Part shown: positions 29,207-37,716 of the stretch, one piece after another
How positions within the stretch are numbered: position 1 is the stretch's first letter
How the letters are laid out: each line of letters starts with the position of its first letter
Source: Nocardia amamiensis NBRC 102102
GTDB lineage: Bacteria > Actinomycetota > Actinomycetes > Mycobacteriales > Mycobacteriaceae
Length of the DNA stretch: 64,000 nt
Assembly (NCBI RefSeq): GCF_001612745.1
Contig: NZ_BDBA01000016.1
Location: forward strand, 1-64,000
Direction of reading: 5' to 3'
Notes under the pieces: model-generated
Databases searched by the model: none
The model's input: the letters and a program-made list of their open reading frames with translations, nothing else
What the model was told of the DNA's origin: nothing
Made by a program: the position numbers and the translations under genes

Positions 29207-29851
29207 ATGCCGAGCCCAGGCATCCAACGACCCGACCTCCCCGAGACCATGACGTGGGAGGATCTCGAGCAACTGCCCGAGGAGATAGCCGAGCAGATCG
29301 AGCTATGGGATGGGCGGGTCGTGTGGCGAGAGCGCGGACCGGCCGAGCACCAGGAATTCACCAACCTCCTGTGGAGCGGGTTGCGCCGATGCCTGCGCGA
29401 AGCGGTGGTCACGGATCCACAGCAGTGCTGGAAGGTCCACACTCGAACGGTCTTCTTCGACGCTTCGGAAAAGTCCGACTTCGTGACGCCGACGTCCTGA
29501 TGCCGCAACTCCCGAGGCCCCTACCAGGACGTTCGCGCCGACGATGTGCTACTGGTCTGCGAGGTGTTGTCACCGAACCCGCACACCGACCTGGAGGCCA
29601 AGAAAGCGCGCTACGCGAAGGCGGGCATCACCTGGTACTGGGAAGTGACGCTCGAGCGCGAGAAGAGCGCCATCGAAATGGTCCGCGCGTTCGCATTGGA
29701 AACCACCCACGGCGAGCTTCCGCAGGGAGCGCGCCCGCTTTACCCAACCAACTACCTACTCATCAGCGAGTGGTCGCCGAAGGATTCCGACGCCATCACC
29801 ACCGACTTCCCGTTCGCGATCCACATCCCATGGTCGGAGTTGGAGTTCTGA
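29207..29851 (+). pseudogene. broken Uma2-family endonuclease-like gene
   Basis: Residues 1-97 start MPSPGIQRPDLPETMTW and contain the Uma2-like LWDGRVVWRERGPAEHQEF, then meet TGA at 29498. Reading resumes in the same frame with GPYQDVRADDVLLVCEVLSP and ends with a normal C-terminus at 29851. The stretch around 29488-29515 reads better in a second frame (DVLMPQLPR). So either one nonsense change or two compensating indels broke it. Uma2 proteins belong to the PD-(D/E)XK superfamily, with functions in cells mostly unknown. A second, intact Uma2 gene lies at 49589-50170. Confidence 0.7.
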
Positions 29852-29959
29852 GTCGGCGAAGGCAGCAGCATCGATAACCACGAGCTCCGCCAGAGTCCTT
29901 CTTGTTGGCGGTACCAACTACGCCCTCACGCGGGACTTTGCATGTCGGCCGCCAACATG
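29852..29959. other. intergenic, no gene seen
   Basis: Short stretch between the broken Uma2 gene and a TetR remnant. Nothing recognisable. Confidence 0.4.
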
Positions 29960-30070
29960 TCGTCAACGACATACAGACTGCCTCGACCCCCTGCTCATGC
30001 AGGACGGTGGCCGCGGCGGCGGTGAGCCGTTCCCGCTTGCCCGGTTCTCGCGCAGTTGAGTGAGTCGCAT
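29960..30070 (-). pseudogene. TetR-family regulator remnant
   Basis: The minus strand encodes AREPGKRERLTAAAATVLHE followed by QGVEA, the typical first helix of a TetR repressor, then loses similarity. No start codon or remaining regulator follows. Its divergent position 80 bases before the SDR operon is where the operon's own repressor would be expected. Confidence 0.5.
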
Positions 30071-30150
30071 GACTAATGCCTAGACAAGTCGCCGCGGCCT
30101 TGCTAACTTCCTAAATAAGTCAGTCAACTAACTAATTCTGAGGAGTAGCG

Positions 30151-30966
30151 GTGATCGTGGTAACTGGCGCGACCGGAAACGTCGGCGGCGAGCTGGTCCG
30201 GATTCTCACGGCTGCCGGCGAGGAGGTAGCCGCGGTGTCCCGCCGACTCGGGCCACTGCCGGACGGTGTGGCGCACCGGGCGGCCGATCTCGGTGACCTG
30301 GACGGCCTGCGGGACGCGTTCGACGGAGCCGACGCACTGTTCCTGCTCGTCGCCGGCGACGACCCGGATGCGATCCTTGGCATCGCCAAGGAGAAGGGGG
30401 TCCAGCGGGTTGTGCTGATGTCGTCCCAGGGCGTCGGTACACGACCAGCGGCGTACGGACACGCAGCGATGTTCGAGGTCGCGGTGCGTGGCAGCGGGCT
30501 GGACTGGACGATCCTGCGCTCCGGCGGCCTCGACTCCAACGCGTTCGCGTGGGTCGAGTCCATACGCGCCACCCGCACTGCCGCAGCACCGTTCGGCAGC
30601 GTCGGGCTGCCGAACGTCGACCCAGCCGACGTTGCGGCGGTCGCCGCAGTGACGCTGCGCGAGGACGGACACGTCGGCCGGACATACGAGCTGACCGGCC
30701 CGGAGCTGGTAACCCCGCGTGACCGGGCCGCAGCCATCGGCGCCGCACTCGGCGCCGCGGTGCGCTACGTCGAACAGACCCGCGACGAGGCGCGTGCCCA
30801 GATGCTCACGCTCATGCCCGAACCGGTCGTCGACGGTACCTTGGCCATCCTCGGTGACCCGCTTCCCGCCGAAGTGCACATCAGCCCCGACGTGGCGCAT
30901 GTCCTCGGTCGTGCCCCGCGCACCTTCGCCGACTGGGCCACCCGCACTGCCGACGCTTTCCGGTGA
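30151..30966 (+). CDS. NAD(P)-binding NmrA-like oxidoreductase
   Basis: A 271-residue protein of the atypical/extended SDR (NmrA-like) class. It has the Rossmann motif VTGATGNVGGELV at the N-terminus, then VVLMSSQGVG and a C-terminal substrate region. It lacks an obvious YxxxK pair, as usual for NmrA types that sense or use NAD(P)H. GTG start at 30151 with AGGAG five bases upstream. It overlaps the next gene by four bases (GTGA), making a three-gene operon with the PPOX protein and the dehalogenase. The substrate is unknown. Confidence 0.8.
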   Translation: MIVVTGATGNVGGELVRILTAAGEEVAAVSRRLGPLPDGVAHRAADLGDLDGLRDAFDGADALFLLVAGDDPDAILGIAKEKGVQRVVLMSSQGVGTRPAAYGHAAMFEVAVRGSGLDWTILRSGGLDSNAFAWVESIRATRTAAAPFGSVGLPNVDPADVAAVAAVTLREDGHVGRTYELTGPELVTPRDRAAAIGAALGAAVRYVEQTRDEARAQMLTLMPEPVVDGTLAILGDPLPAEVHISPDVAHVLGRAPRTFADWATRTADAFR

Positions 30967-31337
30967 AGCCCAACATCAAGGCGTTCCTCGCCGAGCCTCG
31001 GATCGCGACCCTCACCACGATCCGCTCGGACGGTACACCGCATGTCGCACCGGTGCGGTTCACCTGGGACTCCGTGACGAGCACCGCCCGCGTCCTGACG
31101 GTAGCCACATCTCGTAAGGCACGGAACGTGGCCGGCGGCGGGCGCGTGGCCCTCTGCCAGCCGGACGGTTTCCGGTGGGTGACGCTCGAAGGTGCCGCTA
31201 CCCTGTCCGACGCCGCCGACCGGGTGACCCTCGCCGCCCAGCGCTACCAACGGCGCTACGGATCCGCTCCACCCGACCCCACCGGCCGTGTCGTCATCGA
31301 GATCGCGGTCGATCGCATCCTCGGTCTCAACCTCTGA
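30963..31337 (+). CDS. PPOX-class (F420/flavin) oxidoreductase
   Basis: A 124-residue split-beta-barrel protein of the pyridoxamine-phosphate-oxidase-like family. It contains PRIATLTTIRSDGTPHVAPVRF, VLTVATSRKARNVAGGGRVAL and a C-terminal VVIEIAVDRILG. In actinobacteria these usually bind F420 or FMN. GTG start coupled to the SDR stop. Confidence 0.8.
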   Translation: MKPNIKAFLAEPRIATLTTIRSDGTPHVAPVRFTWDSVTSTARVLTVATSRKARNVAGGGRVALCQPDGFRWVTLEGAATLSDAADRVTLAAQRYQRRYGSAPPDPTGRVVIEIAVDRILGLNL

Positions 31338-31347
31338 AAGGACGCCC

Positions 31348-32202
31348 ATGCCCGACACCCGTGTACTCGACTCAACCATCCACCACCGCGAAACCGGCAC
31401 CGGCGTGCCGATCGTGTTCCTGCACGGGAACCCGACCTCGTCGTACCTGTGGCGCAACGTCCTGCTCGGCGTTGGCCCCGGCCGGCTGCTCGCCCTGGAC
31501 CTGATCGGCATGGGGGACTCGGGCAAACCATCGATCGATTACACGTTCGCCGACCACGCGCGATATCTGGATGCCTGGTTCGACGCGATGAGGTTGGACC
31601 GCGTGGTGCTAGTCGGCCACGATTGGGGTGGCGCGCTCGCGTTCGACTGGGCGGCCCGACATCCGGACCGGGTACGCGGGATCGCGTTCACTGAGACCAT
31701 CGTCAAACCGATGAGCTGGGACGAGTTCCCCGAGGCCGGTCGAGACCTGTGGCGCGCCATCCGGACCGACGGCGTCGGCGAGTCCATATTCCTGGACGAC
31801 TCGTTCGTCCAGGACGGGCTACGTGCGATCTCGGATCAACTCGACCCCGCCGACCTAGAGGTTTACCAGCGGCCGTACCCGACGCGGGAAAGCCGGCTTC
31901 CGCTGCTGCGCTGGGCACGTTCGATGCCGCTGGACGGGACACCGAACGACGTCGTCGCGCGCGCCGAAGCGTACGACGAATGGCTGGCGTCCAGCCCAGA
32001 CGTACCGAAGCTCATGGTGACCTTCACGCCGGCGTATGGAACGATGACCGAACCCGCCGTCATCGACTGGTGCGCGAAAACTATCTCTGGCCTTCATATC
32101 CAGCGGTACGACGAGGTTGCCGGCCACCATACGCCCGAGGACCAGCCGGACCTGCTCGCCGCCGCCATCTCCGACTGGCTGGACCACAACAACCTCCGCT
32201 GA
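31348..32202 (+). CDS. haloalkane dehalogenase-like alpha/beta hydrolase
   Basis: A 284-residue protein. The nucleophile motif GHDWGG supplies the Asp (instead of Ser) with Trp beside it. FLHGNPTSSYLWRNV supplies the oxyanion region, and GHHTPEDQPD holds the catalytic His. This pattern is that of subfamily II haloalkane dehalogenases, which hydrolyse C-halogen bonds to alcohols. The ATG at 31348 is preceded by GAAAGGA. Upstream in-frame sequence overlaps the PPOX gene and is excluded. It is the last gene of the SDR-PPOX operon. Confidence 0.85.
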   Translation: MPDTRVLDSTIHHRETGTGVPIVFLHGNPTSSYLWRNVLLGVGPGRLLALDLIGMGDSGKPSIDYTFADHARYLDAWFDAMRLDRVVLVGHDWGGALAFDWAARHPDRVRGIAFTETIVKPMSWDEFPEAGRDLWRAIRTDGVGESIFLDDSFVQDGLRAISDQLDPADLEVYQRPYPTRESRLPLLRWARSMPLDGTPNDVVARAEAYDEWLASSPDVPKLMVTFTPAYGTMTEPAVIDWCAKTISGLHIQRYDEVAGHHTPEDQPDLLAAAISDWLDHNNLR

Positions 32203-32260
32203 CCCGTCACGCGACCCCAGGCTGACCGATCTTGTTGCCGACCCGCGGCAACCGGTCGGC

Positions 32261-32575
32261 GTGTCGGCCACAACAGGGCAAAGGTTCCCGGGCGCGGCAC
32301 TAGCCGAACGCGCCACCACACTCGGCGAACCCTTCTCCCGCTATCTGGGCGAGGCTGTGCGGGAACTCCGACCCACGCTCGACGGAGCTGCGACGCGGAT
32401 CACCTATTGGCTCCGACCTGACCGCACAATCGTATTGCTGACAACATTCCGCAAGACCAAGAACCGCGAGGACGCCGAGGTCAAACGCGCGATCGAAGCG
32501 CGAAGAATCTGCGAGACCGATCACGGCCCCGCTCACGAAGAGTTCCTGCGCACTATCGAAAAGGGAGAGCTGTGA
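32261..32575 (+). pseudogene. RelE/HigB-type toxin, N-terminally truncated
   Basis: The readable part TLGEPFSRYLGEAVRELR, then RITYWLRPDRTIVLLTTFRK and KNREDAEVKRA, is the C-terminal two-thirds of a phage-derived Gp49/HigB-type RelE-fold toxin. About 40 N-terminal residues are missing; sequence before residue 20 is not toxin-like. A GTG at 32261 is the only plausible start. The gene adjoins the dehalogenase, whose arrival may have cut it. The HTH antitoxin follows directly. Confidence 0.6.
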
Positions 32576-32901
32576 TGCCCCACAGTCGATGGAAGACCAG
32601 AAGGGACGGCGAACTGACCGAACCCGAGGCCGTCACCGAAGTGCGTCATGAGATCCGACTGGCTATGGAGCTGGCCGCCGCCGTCTACAACCGCCGAACC
32701 GAGCTCGGGCTCACCCAGGCCGAACTCGCTGCCAGGGCAGGTCTGACTCAGGCGAAGATCTCCCGCATCGAGGGATCGGACTCAGTCCCTACCCTCCCCC
32801 TGCTGACCAAGCTGGCACGAGCCTTGGATGCTTCGCTGAACATCGCCATCGATGCCGACGACGCCCGCGTCAGCTTCACACCACACAGCAGCGCGGCATA
32901 A
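32575..32901 (+). CDS. XRE-family HTH antitoxin (HigA-like)
   Basis: A 108-residue protein with an XRE helix-turn-helix (LGLTQAELAARAGLTQAKIS) in residues 45-95. Its ATG overlaps the toxin stop (TGATG). Toxin-first order is typical of higBA loci. It should repress its own operon and neutralise the toxin. The toxin here is truncated, so the antitoxin may be a leftover. Confidence 0.75.
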   Translation: MPHSRWKTRRDGELTEPEAVTEVRHEIRLAMELAAAVYNRRTELGLTQAELAARAGLTQAKISRIEGSDSVPTLPLLTKLARALDASLNIAIDADDARVSFTPHSSAA

Positions 32902-32960
32902 CGCTGGCGCGTCGACTTCGAGACTCGTCCTCGGCACGACTCATATGCCACAGTGCTCAT

Positions 32961-33209
32961 ATGCCTCTCGAGCGCACCTTCATCTACGCCGATGCCGACG
33001 ACTTGGCCGTCATCAAGGACGCAGCGGAGCGGAGCGGTGTCAGCGAAGCTGAGATCATCCGCGAGGCCGTACACTTGGCCGCGATGCGGGTGCGCCGCCG
33101 ATCGCAGCCGTTACTTCTGACGCGTTTCGCAAGCGGTGATCCCACGCTTGCCGAACGCATCGACGACCTTTCCGCGGATGGCTTCGGCGAGGACTCCGAC
33201 GGCCGATGA
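32961..33209 (+). CDS. ribbon-helix-helix antitoxin-like protein (orphan)
   Basis: An 82-residue CopG/VapB-like protein: beta strand RTFIYADADDLAVI, then helices with SEAEIIREAVHLAA. Such proteins usually precede a PIN-domain toxin, but the sequence after its stop gives only an 11-residue frame. The toxin partner therefore appears lost. Confidence 0.65.
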   Translation: MPLERTFIYADADDLAVIKDAAERSGVSEAEIIREAVHLAAMRVRRRSQPLLLTRFASGDPTLAERIDDLSADGFGEDSDGR

Positions 33210-33313
33210 TGCTCGGCGTCAGAAGGCATCGCAGCCATTGACCAGAGAGTTGCCTTGCGCGAGCCAAAATCATGCAAGGCATGCAGGGCCCTTCGGAAAA
33301 ATCGACCCGGCCG

Positions 33314-33523
33314 TCACGGTTCGAGAAATAGACGCTCACAAGGCAACCTTGCCAATCCGGTTGCGCTGCCTGGAATCACAGCGATGCCGTCAGCGGCTCG
33401 CACAGCGCACCACTCCCGCACGAACCGCATGGCCGCAGTGTGGCACGCGGCGAAGTCCAGGCTGATGCCGCCGAGCAGGACGCGTACATGAACATCGGGC
33501 TCGTGTGGGCACGGGCTGGTCAT
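33314..33523 (-). CDS. small hypothetical protein
   Basis: A possible 69-residue protein (MTSPCPHEPDVHVRVLLGG...). Its ATG overlaps the stop of the upstream small frame in ATGA, which argues for real coding. No family recognised; could equally be remnant sequence. Confidence 0.35.
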   Translation of the reverse strand: MTSPCPHEPDVHVRVLLGGISLDFAACHTAAMRFVREWCAVRAADGIAVIPGSATGLARLPCERLFLEP

Positions 33524-33753
33524 GGTTCCAGATCGTTCGTGTCCGGCTCCGAATGCGTATACCGCGCGATGCCGCATCGAATCCGTAGCCGTACGCGCCC
33601 AGCCGCCACCGCTTCCACCATGGCGTTGAACCCGTCCCAGTGCCGCACGTGATGAAGCACCTGATCATCGGTGATTCCGCCGGGTTGCCGCTCTTCACGG
33701 AAGAGATGCGAAGGTAGGAAGCACAATGCCGTGCCGATATGGCGCGAAATCAT
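33520..33753 (-). CDS. small hypothetical protein
   Basis: A possible 77-residue protein containing DDQVLHHVRHWDGFNAMVEA. It lies directly downstream of the TTG-started gene at 33754, with no gap, and is coupled to the next small frame. The true start may be internal. Part of the tail of the toxin/immunity cluster; function unknown. Confidence 0.35.
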   Translation of the reverse strand: MISRHIGTALCFLPSHLFREERQPGGITDDQVLHHVRHWDGFNAMVEAVAAGRVRLRIRCGIARYTHSEPDTNDLEP

Positions 33754-34098
33754 TCAGCGAGCCAGGAACACTTCCCTGACCCGGATGGGGTACACCTCTA
33801 CGGTTAGTTCCCCGGCCAGATCGGCTCCCTTTGTGGAGATCTTGATGATCCCACTTCCTTCGACTGCGATTCGGTGCACCTGCTCGCGAAAAAGATCGAC
33901 GATAAGCGTCGAATCCTGCATCCACCGGATACGGACAGACCGCGCGATCACATCGTACGACAATTCCAGCTTGTTCCTGTCGCCGGAATCGATGTTGACA
34001 ACAAAGGCAGAAGTCGTTCCCGGAATTGCGACACGTTCCGCACCGAACGCCTCGAGGAAGTCGGACTCCTCCGGTTCAACGAATTCATGGTCAGGCAA
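33754..34098 (-). CDS. hypothetical protein of toxin/immunity cluster
   Basis: A 114-residue acidic alpha/beta protein beginning (TTG) PDHEFVEPEESDFLEAFG, after an AAAGGA site. Base composition is visibly lower in GC than the flanking core genes. It follows the HEAT-repeat genes on the same strand and could be another immunity protein. No family recognised. Confidence 0.55.
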   Translation of the reverse strand: MPDHEFVEPEESDFLEAFGAERVAIPGTTSAFVVNIDSGDRNKLELSYDVIARSVRIRWMQDSTLIVDLFREQVHRIAVEGSGIIKISTKGADLAGELTVEVYPIRVREVFLAR

Positions 34099-34129
34099 AA
34101 TGCCCCGTCCTTTGGGATCGCAGCGGTTA

Positions 34130-34537
34130 TTACTTGTGCATGAGTTCGCGCAGATTCCTTAGACCGGTTTCCGCGTCCGCAGAGAGCTTGGACCGGTCTA
34201 TAGATAATGCATTGCTGAGCACCGGAAATTCATCGAAGTTATCCAGCTCACTCAGCATATATGCGGTGTAGTCGATGTCGGGATCGTCGCAGCGCCGACC
34301 CAGTTCAGTAAGTACCGCTAGGAGACCATCCTCTCCACCATAACGAACGAGTTGCTCTGCCGAATCGACTCGCACGGTCACAATATTGTCATTGGCCATC
34401 ATCTCTTCGAGTCGTTCACGCGCAATGCTCGACTTGATATTCCGGCCGAGATCGGGTATTGCATCGATCCTCGTTGCATTGTTGTCGCTTTTGGATAGAG
34501 CCAATATAGTCGACAGGTCTATTTCGGCACCATGCAC
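34130..34537 (-). CDS. HEAT-repeat putative immunity protein 3
   Basis: A 135-residue helical-repeat protein. The GTG at 34537 after GGAG (six bases) is chosen because it gives the same length as the paralogue at 35125-35532. Paired helices include VDSAEQLVRYGGEDGLLAVL and LGRRCDDPDIDYTAYMLSEL. Clear paralogue of the next two upstream genes. Role as an immunity protein is inferred from position behind the toxin gene. Confidence 0.65.
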   Translation of the reverse strand: MHGAEIDLSTILALSKSDNNATRIDAIPDLGRNIKSSIARERLEEMMANDNIVTVRVDSAEQLVRYGGEDGLLAVLTELGRRCDDPDIDYTAYMLSELDNFDEFPVLSNALSIDRSKLSADAETGLRNLRELMHK

Positions 34538-34571
34538 TACCGACTCCGACAGGTCTTCAAGCTGGCTGGAT

Positions 34572-35081
34572 TCATCGAGAACTGAACCAGGCGCATATTC
34601 TTCTCCAATTTGAACGAGCCCGCTCGAGGACCGGCACTTCCTCGACGGCGGGATCTTCGTCATCCCGTAAGCGACGATCCTGCTGAGGCGCCAAATAGCC
34701 GAATAGCTGCTCGATCTGATTTATACCTTCGCTCACGTCAGACGGAGGGGACTGATTCAGAATTTCACGCGCGTTCTGCAAGATCGGAAATCGGTTATTG
34801 GTCTGCAATTCTTGCAAACGATAGGCGATATAGTCCGAATCGGGGTCATCCACTCGTCTCCCCAGTTCGCCGAGGATAGCGACCATTCCAGCCTGGCCAC
34901 CGAATCGCGCTAGGACCTCTGTTGCCTCCAATTCGACCGCCATATCCTCATCACCGAGGAGCTCGGCCAGTCGGTTGATCGCTTCGTCGCACGGAAGCAG
35001 TCGACCAAGTTCAACAGCCGCACCCGCTCGGGCTTTCCAGGCCAGTGAGCGCGAATCAGCGAGCGCCTGGGTCAATCCCAC
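34572..35081 (-). CDS. HEAT-repeat putative immunity protein 2
   Basis: A 169-residue paralogue. It has one more N-terminal helical repeat (AWKARAGAAVELGRLLP) and a charged C-terminal tail. Shared signature: VLARFGGQAGMVAILGELGRR then DDPDSDYIAYRLQEL. GTG start at 35081 with TAGGAG upstream. Confidence 0.7.
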   Translation of the reverse strand: MGLTQALADSRSLAWKARAGAAVELGRLLPCDEAINRLAELLGDEDMAVELEATEVLARFGGQAGMVAILGELGRRVDDPDSDYIAYRLQELQTNNRFPILQNAREILNQSPPSDVSEGINQIEQLFGYLAPQQDRRLRDDEDPAVEEVPVLERARSNWRRICAWFSSR

Positions 35082-35124
35082 GATTCTCCTATCACGGAAT
35101 CTCCGTCGCTACTTTGCAAGTCCA

Positions 35125-35532
35125 TCAGCGCCCCATGAGCTGGTGCAGATCGGTTAGACCTCGTCGCGCATTGGGTGATATCGCTGATTCAGCGATTGAG
35201 GATGCAGCCTCCAGAACGGGGAACTCTCCCAAATTGTCCAGATCGCTGAGCCGGTAGGCGATGTAATCGACATCAGCGTCGTCTCGCCGACCCAACTCCT
35301 CGAGAACCGACAGCAGACCCAACTCTCCGCCATGTCGGACCAGTGCCTCGGCGGCTTCGATTTGCATCGTGACTATGTCATCATCCAGCATTTCCACGAG
35401 GCGGCTGCGCGCCTGGGCGTCGGAGATCCAAGCACTCAACTCCGAGATGGAGCGAAGCCGTACCAGCCCATCGTGACTTCGGGAATGCTCCAAGGCCGCG
35501 CGCAGGTCGACGTGCCCGTCATTCGCATTCAC
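35125..35532 (-). CDS. HEAT-repeat putative immunity protein 1
   Basis: A 135-residue paralogue starting (GTG) NANDGHVDLRAALEHSRSHD with EALVRHGGELGLLSVLEELG. The GTG shares one base with the TAG stop of the toxin gene, so translation is coupled to the toxin. This is the expected position of the cognate immunity gene. Confidence 0.75.
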   Translation of the reverse strand: MNANDGHVDLRAALEHSRSHDGLVRLRSISELSAWISDAQARSRLVEMLDDDIVTMQIEAAEALVRHGGELGLLSVLEELGRRDDADVDYIAYRLSDLDNLGEFPVLEAASSIAESAISPNARRGLTDLHQLMGR

Positions 35533-36841
35533 TATGGGATCTCCTCAGGTAGAGCGGGTCGGACACTGTCATTTAGGGTACGCGCAAAGATTCGACCTGT
35601 CGCTGGATCAATATTTTTCTGGATCTCCACAACATGAGGCGTCGGGATGTACTGTCCTGTCGCCTTGTCCATATGCGGCTTTCCAACAAGATCTACGCGA
35701 CTAGTCGCGACGCCATCGGCATCGAAAAATGAATAGTGCGTCACATTTCCCTGAGCGTCACGCTTTACAAGGTACCCATTCGGAGGACCACCCTGAGTCG
35801 GCAAATTCCGTCCAGTCCATGTCTGCGCATTGTCCAACTCTGCTCTGAGAGGCTTTTTCGGCGGCCTCGGGGGACCTTCGACCTTCTTACGCAGCCGATC
35901 ACGAAGGTCGGTAACCACCTTCCTCGCTTTGACGACCGCGTCCTTGGCTTCCTGCTTGAGACCCGCGATCTGGAGCGCCTTGCGAGCTCGCCAGGCGATG
36001 ATGCCGTCTTTGATCCTCCCGGCCCATTGATGGAGCGTGTGGACAGCCTTGGCGGCGGTGACCGCGCCAGCGCCGAAGCTTATCAGCGCGAGCCCGACCG
36101 TGATCGCGGCGTCGATGGCGAGGTCTTTGGCGAGACCCTCTAGAAAGACCCTGATCTCGGCGCGGAGTTCGTTCAGCGCGTCGCGATATTCGATGCAGGA
36201 CTGGCTGATCTGCTTGCAGGCGGTCAACAGTTGATCGATGGAGTTGGCCAGGGATTTGAGATCGTCTCGGATGTAGGAGGCGTCGGCGGCGGTGACGGTG
36301 TCGAACAGTCCGGCGGCGATGGTGATTTTGTCGCGGGCGTTCGTGTTTGGTAGATCGTGCCGAGCCGGTCCCAGGCGTCGGCCGCGTTGGCGAGCTTTCC
36401 GGTGTCGCCATCGGGGATCGGTATGCCGATGTGGCTGGCGATATTGATGCCCTTGTCGAGGATGCCTTGTCCGGGGCCGCCTGCCGAGGCGGGGACCGAG
36501 AACGGCCCGAAGACCGGCATGTCGGGAGTCGTCGGCTTGTCCGGCTGCGGCGCGCCCTTCATCGAGGCGTCGGCTTGGGCGTGCGTGAAGCCGATGTCGT
36601 TGAGGGCACCGCCGTATGCGTACAGGGTGGAGTGGACATCCTGGAAGAACCCCACCGCCTCGAACGCGGAGGCGTTGTACGAGCCCGCCCACTGTTGGCC
36701 GTTCTCGTCCACACCCGCCATCGACCCGCAGTCGGACAACTCCGCGAAGATGTACAGAAAGCTGTCACGCAGCGCCGACGCGGCGTCGAAACAGTTGGTG
36801 GCTGCCTGGTAGTAAGCCTTCGGATCGACAGCCAGAGTCAT
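35532..36841 (-). pseudogene. WXG100/polymorphic toxin gene with internal frameshift
   Basis: The ATG at 36841 overlaps the WXG100 stop (ATGA). Residues 1-165 (MTLAVDPKAYYQAATNCF...) form an ESX-type helical N-domain ending near DAWDRLGTIYQT. At about 36338-36352 the frame must change for the protein to continue as NARDKITIAAGLFDTVTAAD. After that come a Gly/Ala hydrophobic stretch (ITVGLALISFGAGAV), a Lys/Arg-rich linker and a C-terminal domain with SFFDADG, SRVDLVGKPH and TPHVVEIQKN, which resembles polymorphic toxin type 24. The sum of lengths is not a multiple of three. It is either a true pseudogene or a sequencing or programmed shift. Confidence 0.7.
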
Positions 36842-37140
36842 ATGCCGGGAATCCGCAAGCCCTCGGCTACAGCGCCGGTATAGCTTTCGTGGGCCTGTTT
36901 CGCCGCCTCTTCCAGGGCCGTGAGCCCTTCCCGGATATCGGTGGCACCTGCCAACCACTCGTCGTGCGCTTCGCGGTAGGCCGCCATCACCGCTCCGGCC
37001 GAGGCGGCGTCGACTTCTTTGGCTTTCCGGTCGATTGCCGCCAGCTGATCGGCAAGCAATCCGGCGAAAGCCCGGATTCGGGCAGCGAGGTTATCGAGTT
37101 TGTCGAGATCGACCGAGAAAGCTTGCGCATCCGCTGACAT
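36838..37140 (-). CDS. WXG100-like protein
   Basis: A 100-residue helical protein starting MSADAQAFSVDLDKLDNL after a GAGG site. Its second half carries YREAHDEWLAGATDIREGL. It is coupled (ATGA) to the toxin gene and follows the 104-residue WXG100 gene by 17 bases. It probably pairs with that protein for ESX export. Confidence 0.75.
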   Translation of the reverse strand: MSADAQAFSVDLDKLDNLAARIRAFAGLLADQLAAIDRKAKEVDAASAGAVMAAYREAHDEWLAGATDIREGLTALEEAAKQAHESYTGAVAEGLRIPGI

Positions 37141-37157
37141 GAGATGTCCGTCCTCGC

Positions 37158-37472
37158 TCAGGGCAGTTCGAGCGAGCTGACGCCGGTGGCAAAGGTTTGA
37201 TCGGTCTGACGCACGGTGTCGGCGGTCACCCCCAGCTTCTCCGCCAACTCGAACAGTGCGTCCCACACCTGCACCGCTCCTTGGTGAAACTCTTCCCAGC
37301 CGGTTGAGAACGCGCGGGCGTTGTTACCCGCCCAGCTCGCCAGCATGTCTCGAGCATCGGTCTCCAAGGCCGAGTAGCCATCACGGCACTGAGTCGCGAC
37401 ATCGAACGCCAAGCGCCCCAAGGCTTTGACATCATCGGTGTCGACCGACAGCGATGGCACTTCCCCCGCCAA
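37158..37472 (-). CDS. WXG100-family protein
   Basis: A 104-residue helical hairpin with the turn LASWAGNNARAF (WxG motif) and second helix GAVQVWDALFELAEKLG. The TTG at 37472 is preceded by GGAGGGGG with a six-base spacer, better than the GTG four codons later. First gene of the toxin/immunity operon that runs down to about 33.3 kb. Confidence 0.8.
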   Translation of the reverse strand: MAGEVPSLSVDTDDVKALGRLAFDVATQCRDGYSALETDARDMLASWAGNNARAFSTGWEEFHQGAVQVWDALFELAEKLGVTADTVRQTDQTFATGVSSLELP

Positions 37473-37716
37473 CCTCGACCCCCTCCATCGCAGAGTAGTT
37501 CAGCCGCAAACGTACCCGAAGGCCGGCGGCAGCGAAACCTGCAGCTCCCTACCACGCTTCGGAAGGTAGCGCCATGATCTTATTGTTCCTCAAGACTTTC
37601 CGTATGTCCGAAGTTCGCGAGGACGCGGAGGCTGGACACGCTGTCGATCGCGGCCGCTGACCGAGACCTAATCCGCCCGATGCTTCATGCCCTAGCGTCG
37701 ACACAGGTCGTCGTAC

